A DNA stretch of 64,000 bases from Bacteroidota bacterium (GCA_002746305.1 NVWV01000001.1:310001-374000), one strand, 5' to 3'. Counted from the stretch's first letter, positions 36,586-46,620 are shown. Notes: generated by a model not told the origin, from the sequence alone. A program made the numbers and translations.

Positions 36586-37910
36586 GTAAAACGGTACTTA
36601 TTTTGTCACACGAATGTGCTCCATTTCATAGACCAGCTTCGACAATTGGAAGTCAACGGGTTTTTCATTTTGCAAAACATCTTCCTAAAAATGGATGGAA
36701 ATCTATCGTTCTCTGTTGTGCCTTCAATGAACGTGATACGATTGATCCTAAATCATCATGGCAAAAGGAAATTGAGTCGAGGGTAAATGATTGTCTACTT
36801 AAAGCAAAAGACAAAGATTCCGTTACAATTCCTCTTCCGTCATTTAAGTACGATGGAATGGCAGACAAGTTTTGGAAAAAAAACGTAGCGATAAATGAAG
36901 ATGGATCTTTTAAGGCAAGGAAAGGACTGTTAAAAGGATTCATTAGAAAAGTGAGTTCATTTATAAAACTTAAGAGAGGTGACTATTCTCAGAGTTGGCA
37001 GAAAATTGCTCTTAGTGCATCAGAGCATATAATTCAGAATAGAAAAATTACAGCGGTAATTGCGGAGCATGGTCCAGATGCGGGCATATATGTTGCCGAG
37101 CGACTTTGTGCTAATTATAACATACCTTGGATAGTAGATTTTAGAGATCCTATTCTACAACCTGTTTCGCGAAATAAAAGAGCATCTCTACGCAAGTTTT
37201 ATCGTAATAAGCTAAGTTCATCATCTGCGATTGTAAATGTTACGCCATTCTGGTCTAAAATGGATGCAAGAGACTTTGGTAGGCCGACATACACTGTGAC
37301 AAATGGATATGAGCCGTTAGTAGCTGGACGAAAAAACAACAGAAAGAAACAGTTTACATTGGGTTGCTATGGTAATATTTCATTTCCTTCAGATAAAGAA
37401 ATGTTATTTTCAGGTATTGCTAAGTGGTCTAAGGACATAGCAGAAGATTGGAGCTTTGTCTATTACGGTAATTTACATTCTGAGTTTTTGGAGTTAGCAG
37501 ATAAATTTGAAATTTCAGCAAATTGTCGATTTAGCCCACCTATTGATAGGGAACAGTTAAAGAATGAATTTTTAGACATTGATGTCTTATTGCTTTTCTC
37601 TGCTGCAACAAGTATTAGTGATGATGAATATTTGTTGCAAGGATATTACCCTGGAAAATTCTTTGAATATTTAGCATTTAAAAAGCCAATTTTAGTTTTA
37701 CCAGGAGATGATGGTCAGTTAGATGAAATGGTAGAAAAACTTAAGGTTGGTAGAGTATGTAAGAGTGTTCAAGAAGTATCCAGTTTTTTAAATATTATAC
37801 ACAAAGGAGAATTGTTGTTGACCCCTGATCAGTCACAGGTTGTGAAATTTACAAGAGAAAATAAAACTAAGGAAATGGCTGAAATATTGGATACGATATG
37901 TGTGGCATAG
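36582..37910 (+). CDS. GT-B glycosyltransferase, GT4-like
   Basis: This 442-aa protein has a long N-terminal domain (LILSHECAPFHRPASTIGSQR, AVIAEHGPDAGIYVAERL, PWIVDFRDPI) and a C-terminal GT-B domain (TLGCYGNISFPSDKEML, FRFSPPIDREQLKNE-like helix, QGYYPGKFFEYLAFKKPILV). YYPGKFFEYLAFKKP resembles the donor-site motif of group-1 transferases acting on complex glycans. Substrates are not predictable. It overlaps the asparagine-synthetase-like gene by 13 bases. Confidence 0.82.
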   Translation: MSKTVLILSHECAPFHRPASTIGSQRVFHFAKHLPKNGWKSIVLCCAFNERDTIDPKSSWQKEIESRVNDCLLKAKDKDSVTIPLPSFKYDGMADKFWKKNVAINEDGSFKARKGLLKGFIRKVSSFIKLKRGDYSQSWQKIALSASEHIIQNRKITAVIAEHGPDAGIYVAERLCANYNIPWIVDFRDPILQPVSRNKRASLRKFYRNKLSSSSAIVNVTPFWSKMDARDFGRPTYTVTNGYEPLVAGRKNNRKKQFTLGCYGNISFPSDKEMLFSGIAKWSKDIAEDWSFVYYGNLHSEFLELADKFEISANCRFSPPIDREQLKNEFLDIDVLLLFSAATSISDDEYLLQGYYPGKFFEYLAFKKPILVLPGDDGQLDEMVEKLKVGRVCKSVQEVSSFLNIIHKGELLLTPDQSQVVKFTRENKTKEMAEILDTICVA

Positions 37911-39700
37911 CGGTAATTTTAAGTTTGGAACAAGAGCAAAGAGATAGATTTGCCTTCCAAGCTCTTAAAATGATGAATCATCGAGGTCCAGATAGTAATG
38001 GTACTTGGTCTGATGAATTGGAGGTTTGTCTTGGACATAATCGATTAGCGATTCTAGACCTTTCTGACGCAGGTCATCAACCAATGATTTCATCTTGTGG
38101 ACAGTACATAATGGTCTTCAATGGTGAGATTTATAATCACCAAGAACTGAGACAAAAGTACCTTCCAAACTATGAATTTAAGTCAACTACAGATACAGAA
38201 ACCATTCTAGAGTTATATAAAATATTGGGTAGTGAGATGCAAACTGAGATGTTGGGCATGTGGGCTTTTGCTATTTGGGATATTCAAAAAAATGAGCTCT
38301 TTGTATCTAGAGATAGATATGGACAAAAGCCTTTGTATTTTGTTCAGACTGATACGGAAATCGCTTTTGCAAGCGAAATAGAGCCCCTTCTTGTGCTCTT
38401 AGACAGGGTGAATGGTGACACGACCATGATTAGCGAGTATCTTAGTTCGGGGAATTATGGTCATCTTCGAGAAAAGACATTTTTTAGCGAGATTGAACAA
38501 ATAAAACCAGGTCATTTTGCAATTGTTTCTGGGAGTCAACGCTCAATTGAATCTAACTCATATTGGAGGTTACCAGTTCTAAGTGAAAAAAAGGGTATAA
38601 AAGCAACTCAAAAGTATTTGGATGAGCTTAAAGAAATAATTAAACAAGCGGTGTTATCTCAAACACTGGCAGATGTGCCAATTGGTGTTACATTATCCGG
38701 AGGTATAGATTCCTCCGTAATTACAGGGATACTAGCGAAGTACTATCCAGAAAAGTTTTCAGTATTTACAGCCCAAACAGCTGGGAGTAAATATGATGAG
38801 ACTAGCTATGTAGATGCTGTTTTAAATAGATTAGGTAAGGAGAAGTATTCACTTCATAAAATAGATTTAAATAATCTGATGAGTCAAGAAGATCTTGACG
38901 ACCTGTTGGATATACAAGAAGAGCCTTTCGGAGATCCTAGTATTATGGCACACCATCAATTGATGAAGCTTGCTAAGGAAACAAACACTAAAGTGATTCT
39001 TGGGGGGCAAGGGGCTGATGAGATATTTCTAGGTTATGGACATTCTGTAAATGTGATTTTAGCTCATTGTATCAGGTGCTTTAAGTTTAAGACTATTTTG
39101 GATTGGATGATAAATGGTCAGCTTGGGAAAAACATGTGGGCAAGGATACTACTTGCGGCACTGTTTCCTAGATTGGAAGTGTATTTGAGAAGTAAATCGC
39201 GTAACAAAAGGAAAAGTCAAGTGAGTGGGTATTTGAACAATACTCCCAATGATGTGAAACTATTTCCGTTGATAGATGTGAATCAATCGTGGGAAGACTC
39301 TATTTATGGAGTTCACATTCCTCACTTGGTACATTATGATGATAGAAATGGAATGTCTGTTAGTACAGAGGGGAGAATGCCATTTCTTGATCATCGGATT
39401 ATTGAGAAACTTGGAGAACTGAAACCCTCTGAATTTGTAAAAGGGGCAAAGCGTAAAAGTATACTGAGACTTGCATGTGAAGAATATCTGCCAAAGGAAG
39501 TGCTCAATAGAAGAGATAAAATAGGTTTTTATACTCCTTTACAGGCAATACTTAAAAGTTGGAGTTTGAATGGAAATTCAAACAATGAAAAAGAACTTTC
39601 TAAATATATGGAGAATCCAACTATCATAAGTGCTATGAATACTTTTCGACTTATAAGCTATAAAAGGTGGGCTTCTAGATATAGAATTAAGAATGAGTAG
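37898..39700 (+). CDS. asnB: AsnB-like glutamine-hydrolysing amidotransferase
   Basis: This 600-aa protein has an N-terminal Ntn-type glutaminase domain beginning MCGIAVIL with catalytic Cys2, MNHRGPDSNG and FNGEIYNH. The C-terminal synthetase domain holds the ATP PP-loop GVTLSGGIDSSVI, LGGQGADEIFLGYG and STEGRMPFLDHR. Within glycan loci such proteins often amidate uronic-acid carboxyls to uronamides rather than aspartate, which fits the uronate enzymes of this locus. True asparagine synthesis cannot be ruled out from sequence. Confidence 0.9.
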   Translation: MCGIAVILSLEQEQRDRFAFQALKMMNHRGPDSNGTWSDELEVCLGHNRLAILDLSDAGHQPMISSCGQYIMVFNGEIYNHQELRQKYLPNYEFKSTTDTETILELYKILGSEMQTEMLGMWAFAIWDIQKNELFVSRDRYGQKPLYFVQTDTEIAFASEIEPLLVLLDRVNGDTTMISEYLSSGNYGHLREKTFFSEIEQIKPGHFAIVSGSQRSIESNSYWRLPVLSEKKGIKATQKYLDELKEIIKQAVLSQTLADVPIGVTLSGGIDSSVITGILAKYYPEKFSVFTAQTAGSKYDETSYVDAVLNRLGKEKYSLHKIDLNNLMSQEDLDDLLDIQEEPFGDPSIMAHHQLMKLAKETNTKVILGGQGADEIFLGYGHSVNVILAHCIRCFKFKTILDWMINGQLGKNMWARILLAALFPRLEVYLRSKSRNKRKSQVSGYLNNTPNDVKLFPLIDVNQSWEDSIYGVHIPHLVHYDDRNGMSVSTEGRMPFLDHRIIEKLGELKPSEFVKGAKRKSILRLACEEYLPKEVLNRRDKIGFYTPLQAILKSWSLNGNSNNEKELSKYMENPTIISAMNTFRLISYKRWASRYRIKNE

Positions 39701-40721
39701 TCTGAAAATATTATGTTTAGGACCTTTGTGGAGAGGGAGCAATGCAGGAGCTCTGTTTAAGGCCTTTTCTAGAAATGGAAGTTTGATAAGTGTGGTAGAT
39801 GAATTTTATCATATACCTCTAAAACCAGAGAATAAATTGGCTAAAATAATTGGAAAATTATCTAGAAAGCAATTTGTGGAGTCCTATAACCAGTCTATTT
39901 TAAATGAGTTTTATTTGTTTAAACCGGACCTAGTTCTGGTGTACAAAGGAGCTTTTGTTTATCCAGAGACTGTGGAGTCTATGAAGGTGTCTAGTAAGGT
40001 TGTTTGCTTTTATCCTGATGTAAGCTTTCATACACATGGTGGTCTATTAAGAAAAACCTTACCTCTATACGAAACTGTTTTCACAACAAAGACATTCGGT
40101 GTCGATGATATGAATGAGCAGTTAGGACAGAAAAATGGAGTTTTTATACCTCATGGCTTTGATCCTGAAATACATAGAGAGTTTGACATTACTCCTGAAA
40201 TAAAGAATCAATTTGAATGTGATGCCTCGTTTATCGGTACTTGGTCTTCACACAAAGAGAAATATCTGAAACATTTGGTTAAGTCAATCCCCAGTATTAA
40301 TCTTAAAATATGGGGAGGACAATGGAACAAGTCATCAGGGCTAGACAGTTATGTTATGAATACTTCAGTTAATGGTGACTTATATGCAATAGCCATTCAG
40401 TGTAGTAAAATTAATGTGGCTTTACTTTCTGAGAAAGTAAAAGGTACAGTTTATGGTGACAGAATTACTTCTAGAACATTTCAAATACCCGCAGTTGGAG
40501 GTTTTATGTTACACCAAGATTCTAATGAAATTGGAAAATACTTTTCCATTGGCAATGAGATAGATACCTTTAAGGATCCTAATGAATTTGTAAGTAAGGT
40601 AGAATTTTATCTTAGTAAACAAGAGAAAAGGGATGAAATGAGAGTGGCTGCTCAAAAGAAGGCTAAATCTCATCATAGTTTAGATAATAGAGCCTTGGAA
40701 ATTTTGAAAATGATAAAATGA
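39693..40721 (+). CDS. CgeB-like glycosyltransferase
   Basis: This 342-aa protein has the layout of CgeB-type GT-B proteins: N-terminal ILCLGPLWRGSNAGALFKAF, then LVLVYKGAFV and VVCFYPDVSFHTHGG, FIPHGFDPEIHREF, ASFIGTWSSHKEKYL, and a C-terminal RTFQIPAVGGFMLHQ with YFSIGNEIDTFKDPNE. This last region is the usual donor-binding end. The specific sugar is unknown. It overlaps the flanking genes by 8 and 4 bases. Confidence 0.82.
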   Translation: MSSLKILCLGPLWRGSNAGALFKAFSRNGSLISVVDEFYHIPLKPENKLAKIIGKLSRKQFVESYNQSILNEFYLFKPDLVLVYKGAFVYPETVESMKVSSKVVCFYPDVSFHTHGGLLRKTLPLYETVFTTKTFGVDDMNEQLGQKNGVFIPHGFDPEIHREFDITPEIKNQFECDASFIGTWSSHKEKYLKHLVKSIPSINLKIWGGQWNKSSGLDSYVMNTSVNGDLYAIAIQCSKINVALLSEKVKGTVYGDRITSRTFQIPAVGGFMLHQDSNEIGKYFSIGNEIDTFKDPNEFVSKVEFYLSKQEKRDEMRVAAQKKAKSHHSLDNRALEILKMIK

Positions 40722-41434
40722 AAGAAGTTTACGAGAATTATACAAATACACAATTTGATCTTGCTTTAAGTGACCTTTCACTCGAACAGGTCAAGTCGCA
40801 ATTTACAGTTCTAGATTATCTGTATAGTAAGTTTTTACCAAAAGAGAAACAGGCAAACATTTTGGATATAGGATGCGGTTATGGTAGGAGTGTATATTGG
40901 CTTCAAGAAAAAGGATATGTAAATGTGATAGGGGTAGATTTGTCGGAATCTCAAATATTGTTAGGACAAAAGATTGGGATAAAAGGATTGGTTCTCGCAG
41001 ATGCTATAGAATATGCAAAGTCTTTTCAGGGCAAATTAGATATGGTTATAGCGATAGATCTTTTAGAACATCTGACCTTGGATCAGGCTATGGAATTACT
41101 AAATGAAATAAGGCCAAAATTAGCTGAGAATGGTAAAATACTATTTCAATACCCTAATCCTGAAGGTCTTCATTTCAATTCAATTTACTTTGGTGATATT
41201 ACTCATCAAACATCTTACACACACAAGGCATTATATCAGTTAGTAAAACTATGTGGTTATGTTTCGGTTGACATAATACCTGTTAGGCCTTTAAAAATAA
41301 ATCTCACTGGAACTATAAGATTTTACTTGTGGAGGGTTAGAGAGGTTTGGGCTTCTTTTTGGATGAGGGTAGAACGAGGCTCTTCATCCAGATTATTTAC
41401 TAGTAATATTATTGCTATAGTTAGAAAGAAATAA
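40718..41434 (+). CDS. SAM-dependent methyltransferase (class I)
   Basis: This 238-aa methyltransferase has motif I ILDIGCGYGRSVYWL, the acidic ribose-binding end of strand 2 VIGVDLSES, DMVIAIDLLEHLTLDQAMEL and the proline-containing FQYPNPEGLHF. It likely methylates a sugar hydroxyl or another group during polymer assembly. The target is not evident. It sits between a glycosyltransferase and the putative polymerase. Confidence 0.88.
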   Translation: MKEVYENYTNTQFDLALSDLSLEQVKSQFTVLDYLYSKFLPKEKQANILDIGCGYGRSVYWLQEKGYVNVIGVDLSESQILLGQKIGIKGLVLADAIEYAKSFQGKLDMVIAIDLLEHLTLDQAMELLNEIRPKLAENGKILFQYPNPEGLHFNSIYFGDITHQTSYTHKALYQLVKLCGYVSVDIIPVRPLKINLTGTIRFYLWRVREVWASFWMRVERGSSSRLFTSNIIAIVRKK

Positions 41435-41438
41435 CACG

Positions 41439-42776
41439 TTGATCCGTTTTCTGCTCATAACTGGTTTCTTAGGTATTCTACTACTGAATATATTGGATAT
41501 TTCTAATTTAGGACTTGTAGAACCTGTATTTCTAGTTTTATTTTTACTGCGATCAATAAGAGTGAAAAAAGATAAGATTTTAGATTTAGGTACAATTTAT
41601 GTGGTGGGTCAATTGCTTATTTCTGCTAGTAATTTTCAGCTTTCAAATTTTGTTACCCAAGGTCAGTCTGGTGGAATGTATAACTATATAGTTAATGATT
41701 ATATTTCAGAAGGACTTAATATTCGATTTATTGGTAGTTTGTTTTTTTTAATTGGTTATGAATCGTTATCGAAAAGTAGGGTGCTCATTAGAAATACTAT
41801 TGACTCAAACCGCGTAAACCTGTTGTTAATTTTGGCAGGAGTCATTATCTTAAATAATCATGTTTTTTACTTTTCGTTGCCAGGAGCATTTGGCTCATTG
41901 TTAAACTGGATCCCCTATGCCTGTATTATAATGCTTGCACGGCATGCTTATTTGCACGATGATGCTAGTACACGTTTTAAAGCTTTAGGTCTTATGATAA
42001 CTCTAGTAATTTTAGCATTTCTATTTGCAATATTGAGAACTGAAATGTTATTACCAATTATTTCGTATTTCTTAGGGGTATTCTTGGCAAAACCAAAAGT
42101 AAGTTTTTTCTTAACTCCAAGATTTTACCCGTTTTATGGAAGCTTAGTTGTGTTTATGCTTTTTTTCTTGGCTTTTCAACAGATTAGGTCAACAACCTAT
42201 GGTAGTGATAGATTTACAGCAATTGTACAAGCTCAAGAAGTTGTTGAAGAAGATGCTTTGGATACTGAGGAGAAAAGTGGAGCTTTTCAACGTGCAGCTG
42301 ATCTGGCTCAAATAACGAATGTCGTAGATCTTAAGGTGAATAACAAGTTTAATCAAGGAGAAACCCTAACTGTATTAGCGGTAGCACTTATACCAAGAGT
42401 TCTTTGGCCAGGAAAACCTAAAATAGCTCTGGGCGTATGGTTTGCAATAAAAATAGGGAAGGCCTTGCCTACTGATAATGGTTGGTACAATACTTCTATC
42501 AATATGACTGTACCAGGGCACCTTTGGATGGAACTTGGTTATTTGGGTGTGATCTTCGGTATGTTTTTCATTGGTCTGTTCTATAAATTTATCTGGACGT
42601 CTTGTGGCTCATTGTCAGAGCCATTAAACTTTATGGGTACACTGTTGTGCGGTTTTTTGCTATTAACTGTTCTTAGTGGTATTGGTGCGGACCTTCAAAT
42701 AGTAGTAACTCTTTTAGCATTATTTCTGATAGTTTTGACTCTGTCTAATTTTATAAGATTTGTTTCAGTAAAATGA
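41439..42776 (+). CDS. Multi-pass membrane protein, putative Wzy-like polymerase
   Basis: This 445-aa integral membrane protein has about ten or more hydrophobic segments. A large hydrophilic loop contains LIPRVLWPGKPKIALGVWFA, followed by NMTVPGHLWMELGYLGVIFG. This pattern of a periplasmic loop followed by a G-x-x-W/x-E-x-G-x-x-G motif recurs in O-antigen polymerases and ligases, whose sequences are otherwise poorly conserved. It starts at TTG and overlaps the next gene by 4 bases. It would work with the Wzx flippase at 60382. A ligase is the alternative. Confidence 0.7.
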   Translation: MIRFLLITGFLGILLLNILDISNLGLVEPVFLVLFLLRSIRVKKDKILDLGTIYVVGQLLISASNFQLSNFVTQGQSGGMYNYIVNDYISEGLNIRFIGSLFFLIGYESLSKSRVLIRNTIDSNRVNLLLILAGVIILNNHVFYFSLPGAFGSLLNWIPYACIIMLARHAYLHDDASTRFKALGLMITLVILAFLFAILRTEMLLPIISYFLGVFLAKPKVSFFLTPRFYPFYGSLVVFMLFFLAFQQIRSTTYGSDRFTAIVQAQEVVEEDALDTEEKSGAFQRAADLAQITNVVDLKVNNKFNQGETLTVLAVALIPRVLWPGKPKIALGVWFAIKIGKALPTDNGWYNTSINMTVPGHLWMELGYLGVIFGMFFIGLFYKFIWTSCGSLSEPLNFMGTLLCGFLLLTVLSGIGADLQIVVTLLALFLIVLTLSNFIRFVSVK

Positions 42777-43753
42777 AAGTCTGTTTCATATATAGAGAAT
42801 CACGTCAGGGAGGATACTCAATTGAAGAAGTATTTAAGAATGTGCGAGATCATTTGCCTGAAGAAATAGATCAAATAGAATTTAGGGTGGACGGATCTAA
42901 ATCTAAAATTAGTAATATCCTTACACTTTCTAAAATTGATGCAGATGTCTATCATATTACTGGAGATTGTAATTATTTAGCTCTAGCTATTCCAAAAAAT
43001 AAAGCACTTTTAACCATTCACGATATAGGACATCTTGAAAATACTTTGTCTGGATATAAGAAGATTATTTATAAGTTATTTTGGTGGACTATACCCTTGA
43101 AAAGGGTTAAGTGTTTTTCATCAGTTTCTCGATTTACAAAAGGTAAAATTATAGAAGTATTTAAATGGGTGAGTGAAGAGCAGGTGACCGTTATTCACAA
43201 TCCTCTTAATTCTAGCTTTGTTTTATCTCCAAAAAATAGCGAAACAAAACAACCTTTAAGCATAATTCAAATTGGAAGTGGGAAGCATAAAAATCTAAAA
43301 TCGCTTATCGAAGCGGTAGAAGGGATGGATGTTGTTTTGACGATAGTGTCGCACCCAAATGAGGAACTTGAAGGGTTGATGAAAAGAAAAAGTATTTCTT
43401 ATAAGTGGTTATCAAACCTGTCAGAAGGCAAGTTAATAGAAGAGTATATTAAAAGTGATATAGTGTACTTTGCATCTACTTATGAAGGCTTTGGCTTACC
43501 TATTGTCGAAGGACAATCACTTGGAAGACCAGTTATCACTTCAAACTTGTGTAGCATGCCCGAAGTTGCAGGATCCGGAGCTTATTTAGTGAATCCAAAC
43601 AAGATAAATGAAATTAAGGAAGCTATTTTAACTTTAAAGCAACCTGAAAAATGGAGTAAAGAAGTAGAACGTGGATTACATAATATTGAACGTTTTCGTC
43701 CAGACTTAATTGCCGACCAATATTATAATTTGTATAAATCTATTGTCAAATAA
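42773..43753 (+). CDS. GT4-family glycosyltransferase
   Basis: This 326-aa GT-B enzyme shows DVYHITGDCNYLALAI and ALLTIHDIGHLENT in the acceptor half, and VIHNPLNSSF, IQIGSGKHKNLKSLIEAV and EGFGLPIVEGQSLGRPVITS (EX7E) in the donor half. It is slightly short for the family but complete. The donor sugar is unknown. Confidence 0.92.
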   Translation: MKVCFIYRESRQGGYSIEEVFKNVRDHLPEEIDQIEFRVDGSKSKISNILTLSKIDADVYHITGDCNYLALAIPKNKALLTIHDIGHLENTLSGYKKIIYKLFWWTIPLKRVKCFSSVSRFTKGKIIEVFKWVSEEQVTVIHNPLNSSFVLSPKNSETKQPLSIIQIGSGKHKNLKSLIEAVEGMDVVLTIVSHPNEELEGLMKRKSISYKWLSNLSEGKLIEEYIKSDIVYFASTYEGFGLPIVEGQSLGRPVITSNLCSMPEVAGSGAYLVNPNKINEIKEAILTLKQPEKWSKEVERGLHNIERFRPDLIADQYYNLYKSIVK

Positions 43754-44819
43754 GTCAAAAGATATATGTTGGTTTACACCACATGCTAATCATTATCATC
43801 ATTATTTGATGGAGAAATGTGCTGAGAATAACATAGTGATTGATACGATATATTTTAGCAGGTTGATTAGCAAATACCCTTGGAAGACAAAGTTTGACGG
43901 AAAGTCAAAAATTCTCTCAAAATCATTCTTAGGTGTTGATTTTAAAAGTGCTTTTAAAGGTTATACTAACTACAAGACTATTGTTGTCGCTGGTTGGGGC
44001 GAACCAACAATGATGGTTCTTTTGAGTATTAGAGCTTTACTAAATAAATCTTACTATCTATATACTGATACTCCACAAAGGAAGAGTCGAGTTGGAATTA
44101 AACAACGACTAAGAAAGGTTTGGTTGGATTGGATAATTACGTCAAGTCAAGGAATTATGACTACTGGAAAACCTGGAATTTCTTATTTTACAGACGAAGA
44201 TGTGAATAGAGACAAACTCATTAATTTTCCTTTTGTAACCAATTTAGATTTTTTCAAACCATTGAAAAAATCGAACTCCAATGAAATAAAGCATATCTTC
44301 TCTTCGGGTAGATTGGATATAGATCATAAAGGATACGATGTTGCTATTTCTGCACTGAGTGGACTAGCTAATTATAAATACAGCATTGCTGGATCAGGGC
44401 CCGATGAAGGGTTAATCAAACATTTGATAGAAGAAAACCATCTTTCGGATAGATTTATATTAATGGGATGGACTGAGCTTCCGGATCTTGTCATCCAATA
44501 TCAAACATGCGATATTTTTTTACACCCCTCAAATTTTGACCCGTTTCCAAATGCCGTGTTAGAGGCAATGGCATGTGGTTGTTTGGTAATTGCTTCAGAT
44601 TTAGCTGGATCAGCCAAAGATAGAATAGTAACTGGAGTAAATGGTTTTCTCTTTAAAGCAGGGTCTTCAGAAGATTTGAAAAGCTGTTTAGAAAAAGTCT
44701 TGTCTCTAGGAGATGATGAGTTATTAAGTATACAAAAATCAGCAAGAAATACTGCTGAAGAATGGGGATATACGTACCACATTCAGACATTACAAAATAT
44801 GATTTTATGCAATCAATAA
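43743..44819 (+). CDS. GT4-family glycosyltransferase
   Basis: This 358-aa GT-B enzyme shows CWFTPHANHYHHYLMEKC at the N-terminus, SSGRLDIDHKGYDVAISAL, AGSGPDEGLIKHL and the EX7E segment FDPFPNAVLEAMACGCLVIA. No ATG is available. The TTG at 43743 gives an 11-base overlap with the previous gene and is preferred to a more distant TTG at 43710. It overlaps the broken FkbM gene by 13 bases. Confidence 0.88.
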   Translation: MSNKSKDICWFTPHANHYHHYLMEKCAENNIVIDTIYFSRLISKYPWKTKFDGKSKILSKSFLGVDFKSAFKGYTNYKTIVVAGWGEPTMMVLLSIRALLNKSYYLYTDTPQRKSRVGIKQRLRKVWLDWIITSSQGIMTTGKPGISYFTDEDVNRDKLINFPFVTNLDFFKPLKKSNSNEIKHIFSSGRLDIDHKGYDVAISALSGLANYKYSIAGSGPDEGLIKHLIEENHLSDRFILMGWTELPDLVIQYQTCDIFLHPSNFDPFPNAVLEAMACGCLVIASDLAGSAKDRIVTGVNGFLFKAGSSEDLKSCLEKVLSLGDDELLSIQKSARNTAEEWGYTYHIQTLQNMILCNQ

Positions 44820-45547
44820 AGCTTATCATTGTTAAACTAGTGACAAGTAATTTAGGTTATCATCTACTTTCTCTGATAAAGGGAAAAATAGTGAAACGGA
44901 ACGGAGTGGTGTATGATCTAAGTAAGCTTCAAATTGATAACTATACCAAAGCACTTATTCTATTAGGATTGTATGAAAAGAGTGAAATTGGAATGGTAAA
45001 TGACCATTTGCCTGAGAATACCACTGTAATTGAACTTGGGTCAAGTATTGGAATAACAACATGTCAAATTGCAAGAATAGCATCTAGAAATGTCTATTCG
45101 TTTGAAGCTAATCTGGATTTAATATCCAAAATAGAATATAACCTAGGTGCAAATAATTTTAAGAATGTTAAAGTTTATAATGTAGCCTTAGGTGACGGAA
45201 ATACTGTGTATTTTAAATAAGGAGGTTCAAATACAACTGGAGTTATTCTTGGAGAGCAAGTAGATGGAACTCAACCAGTACAAAGCAATACATTAAATGG
45301 AATAACAACGGAACTGGGTATTTCAAGTTTTTATTTGGTCGCAGACATTGAAGGAGCCGAGAAATTCTTTTTACTTGGAGATACCTCCGGTTTAGATGGA
45401 TGTGAAGGTATGATTATCGAATTGCACGAATTAGACTTTGAGGAAAAGAAGTATTCTGTTGAGGACTTAAAAGATACAATTGTAAATCTAGGGTTTAATA
45501 TAGAATATGATGAAGGTCCAGTTGTATTTGCTAAAAGAAAAAAATGA
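44807..45547 (+). pseudogene. FkbM-family methyltransferase interrupted by an in-frame TAA
   Basis: The frame from ATG 44807 encodes 137 residues of a SAM methyltransferase (VIELGSSIGITTCQIA, VYSFEANLDLISKIEYNL, VYNVALGDGNTVYFK). It then meets TAA at 45218-45220 and continues in the same frame for 108 codons with typical FkbM C-terminal wording (GGSNTTGVILG, VADIEGAEKFFLLGD, GCEGMIIELHELDF). No frameshift is needed, so one nonsense change explains the break. Either half alone would lack part of the fold. A sequencing error or read-through is possible. The downstream part ends ATGA-coupled to the next gene, and a full-length FkbM paralogue lies at 46617. Confidence 0.85.
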
Positions 45548-46554
45548 TTCTTATTGATTCATTGTACATAAACAACAGTGGTGGCTTGCTACTTTTGAAT
45601 TACCTTATTGAGGAGATTGAAAAGACGGATATGGAGGTGACTTACCTTATTGATGTTCGGAATAAAACCCGTTATGATTATATCAAGGAAGAGAGGGTAA
45701 TTCGGTTAAAAGCAACTATTCGAAATAGAAATCAGTATTATCAGAGTGAGCAAAGTAAGTTTAAAAAAGTATTGTGCTTTGGTAATATACCGCCTCCTTT
45801 TAGACTATCAAATGTGACTGCATATACGTATTTACATCAGTATTTTTATCTTGACCCAAGTACTTCTAAAAAGAGTTTTTTGAGTAAAGCAAAATTTATG
45901 CTGAAGAGATATTATTTCAAGTCTCTTGCCTATAACACAAGTCTGTTTGTAGTTCAATCTCATCATATGGCAGAAGAGTTAACAAGAGTTATAAATGGAG
46001 CTAGACAAGTTCATGTATTACCTTTTTTTAAGTCAACTATGAGTGAGTCGACAAAATCAAAAAATAAAAAAGATTTTGTTTATATAAGCAATGCTAATCC
46101 TCATAAGAATCATGATATTCTTTTAGATGCATGGGTAGACGTACACAAACACTCTCCTGAATCTAGTCTTCATTTGACAGTAAGCGATGAAATGTATCAC
46201 AAGTTATGCTTGAGGATTGAGAGTATGTGGGAAATGAATGTTATTAATCATGGGTTAATTTCAGGAGAAGAGGTCTCAGATTTATTGCACAGTACGGAGT
46301 ATTTAGTTTATCCTTCTCTTGCTGAGAGTTTTGGATTAGTGCTAATTGAAGCTGCACAAGCTAAATGTAAAATAATATCATCAGATCTACCATATGTGTA
46401 TTCGGTAGTTGAACCAACGCTTACATTTGATCCATATGACCAACAGTCCATTTCAGATGCTTTAATAGTAGCACTTGAAGGTACTGGCGTTCCAACAAAA
46501 CTTAAAACAAAAAATGATATTGACCAGATGCTAAAACTATTAGCCTCAAAATAA
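45544..46554 (+). CDS. GT4-family glycosyltransferase
   Basis: This 336-aa GT-B enzyme has VQSHHMAEELTRV, FVYISNANPHKNHDILLDAW and the EX7E-containing YPSLAESFGLVLIEAAQA near the C-terminus. NNSGGLLLLNYLIEEI near the N-terminus resembles the GG(x) acceptor loop. It starts within the stop of the interrupted FkbM gene (ATGA). Specificity is unknown. Confidence 0.88.
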   Translation: MILIDSLYINNSGGLLLLNYLIEEIEKTDMEVTYLIDVRNKTRYDYIKEERVIRLKATIRNRNQYYQSEQSKFKKVLCFGNIPPPFRLSNVTAYTYLHQYFYLDPSTSKKSFLSKAKFMLKRYYFKSLAYNTSLFVVQSHHMAEELTRVINGARQVHVLPFFKSTMSESTKSKNKKDFVYISNANPHKNHDILLDAWVDVHKHSPESSLHLTVSDEMYHKLCLRIESMWEMNVINHGLISGEEVSDLLHSTEYLVYPSLAESFGLVLIEAAQAKCKIISSDLPYVYSVVEPTLTFDPYDQQSISDALIVALEGTGVPTKLKTKNDIDQMLKLLASK

Positions 46555-46560
46555 TATTGA

Positions 46561-46620
46561 ATGAAAAAACTTCATCAAAATATCCGTTTGGTGATTTTAA
46601 AAACGACAAAACATAAATGA
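46561..46620 (+). CDS. Possible 19-residue upstream peptide coupled to the FkbM gene
   Basis: In the 62-base gap after the GT4 gene, ATG at 46561 opens a 19-codon lysine-rich frame (MKKLHQNIRLVILKTTKHK) that ends TGA at 46618-46620. It overlaps the next ATG as ATGA. This coupling resembles the real gene junctions of this locus. The peptide has no recognisable domain and may be a translational leader, a gene remnant or chance. Confidence 0.3.
   Translation: MKKLHQNIRLVILKTTKHK

Noticed and set aside
44762..45220. Reading the interrupted FkbM region as two separate small genes
   Set aside because: Both parts are in the same frame, together give one complete FkbM domain, and the second part has no proper N-terminus.
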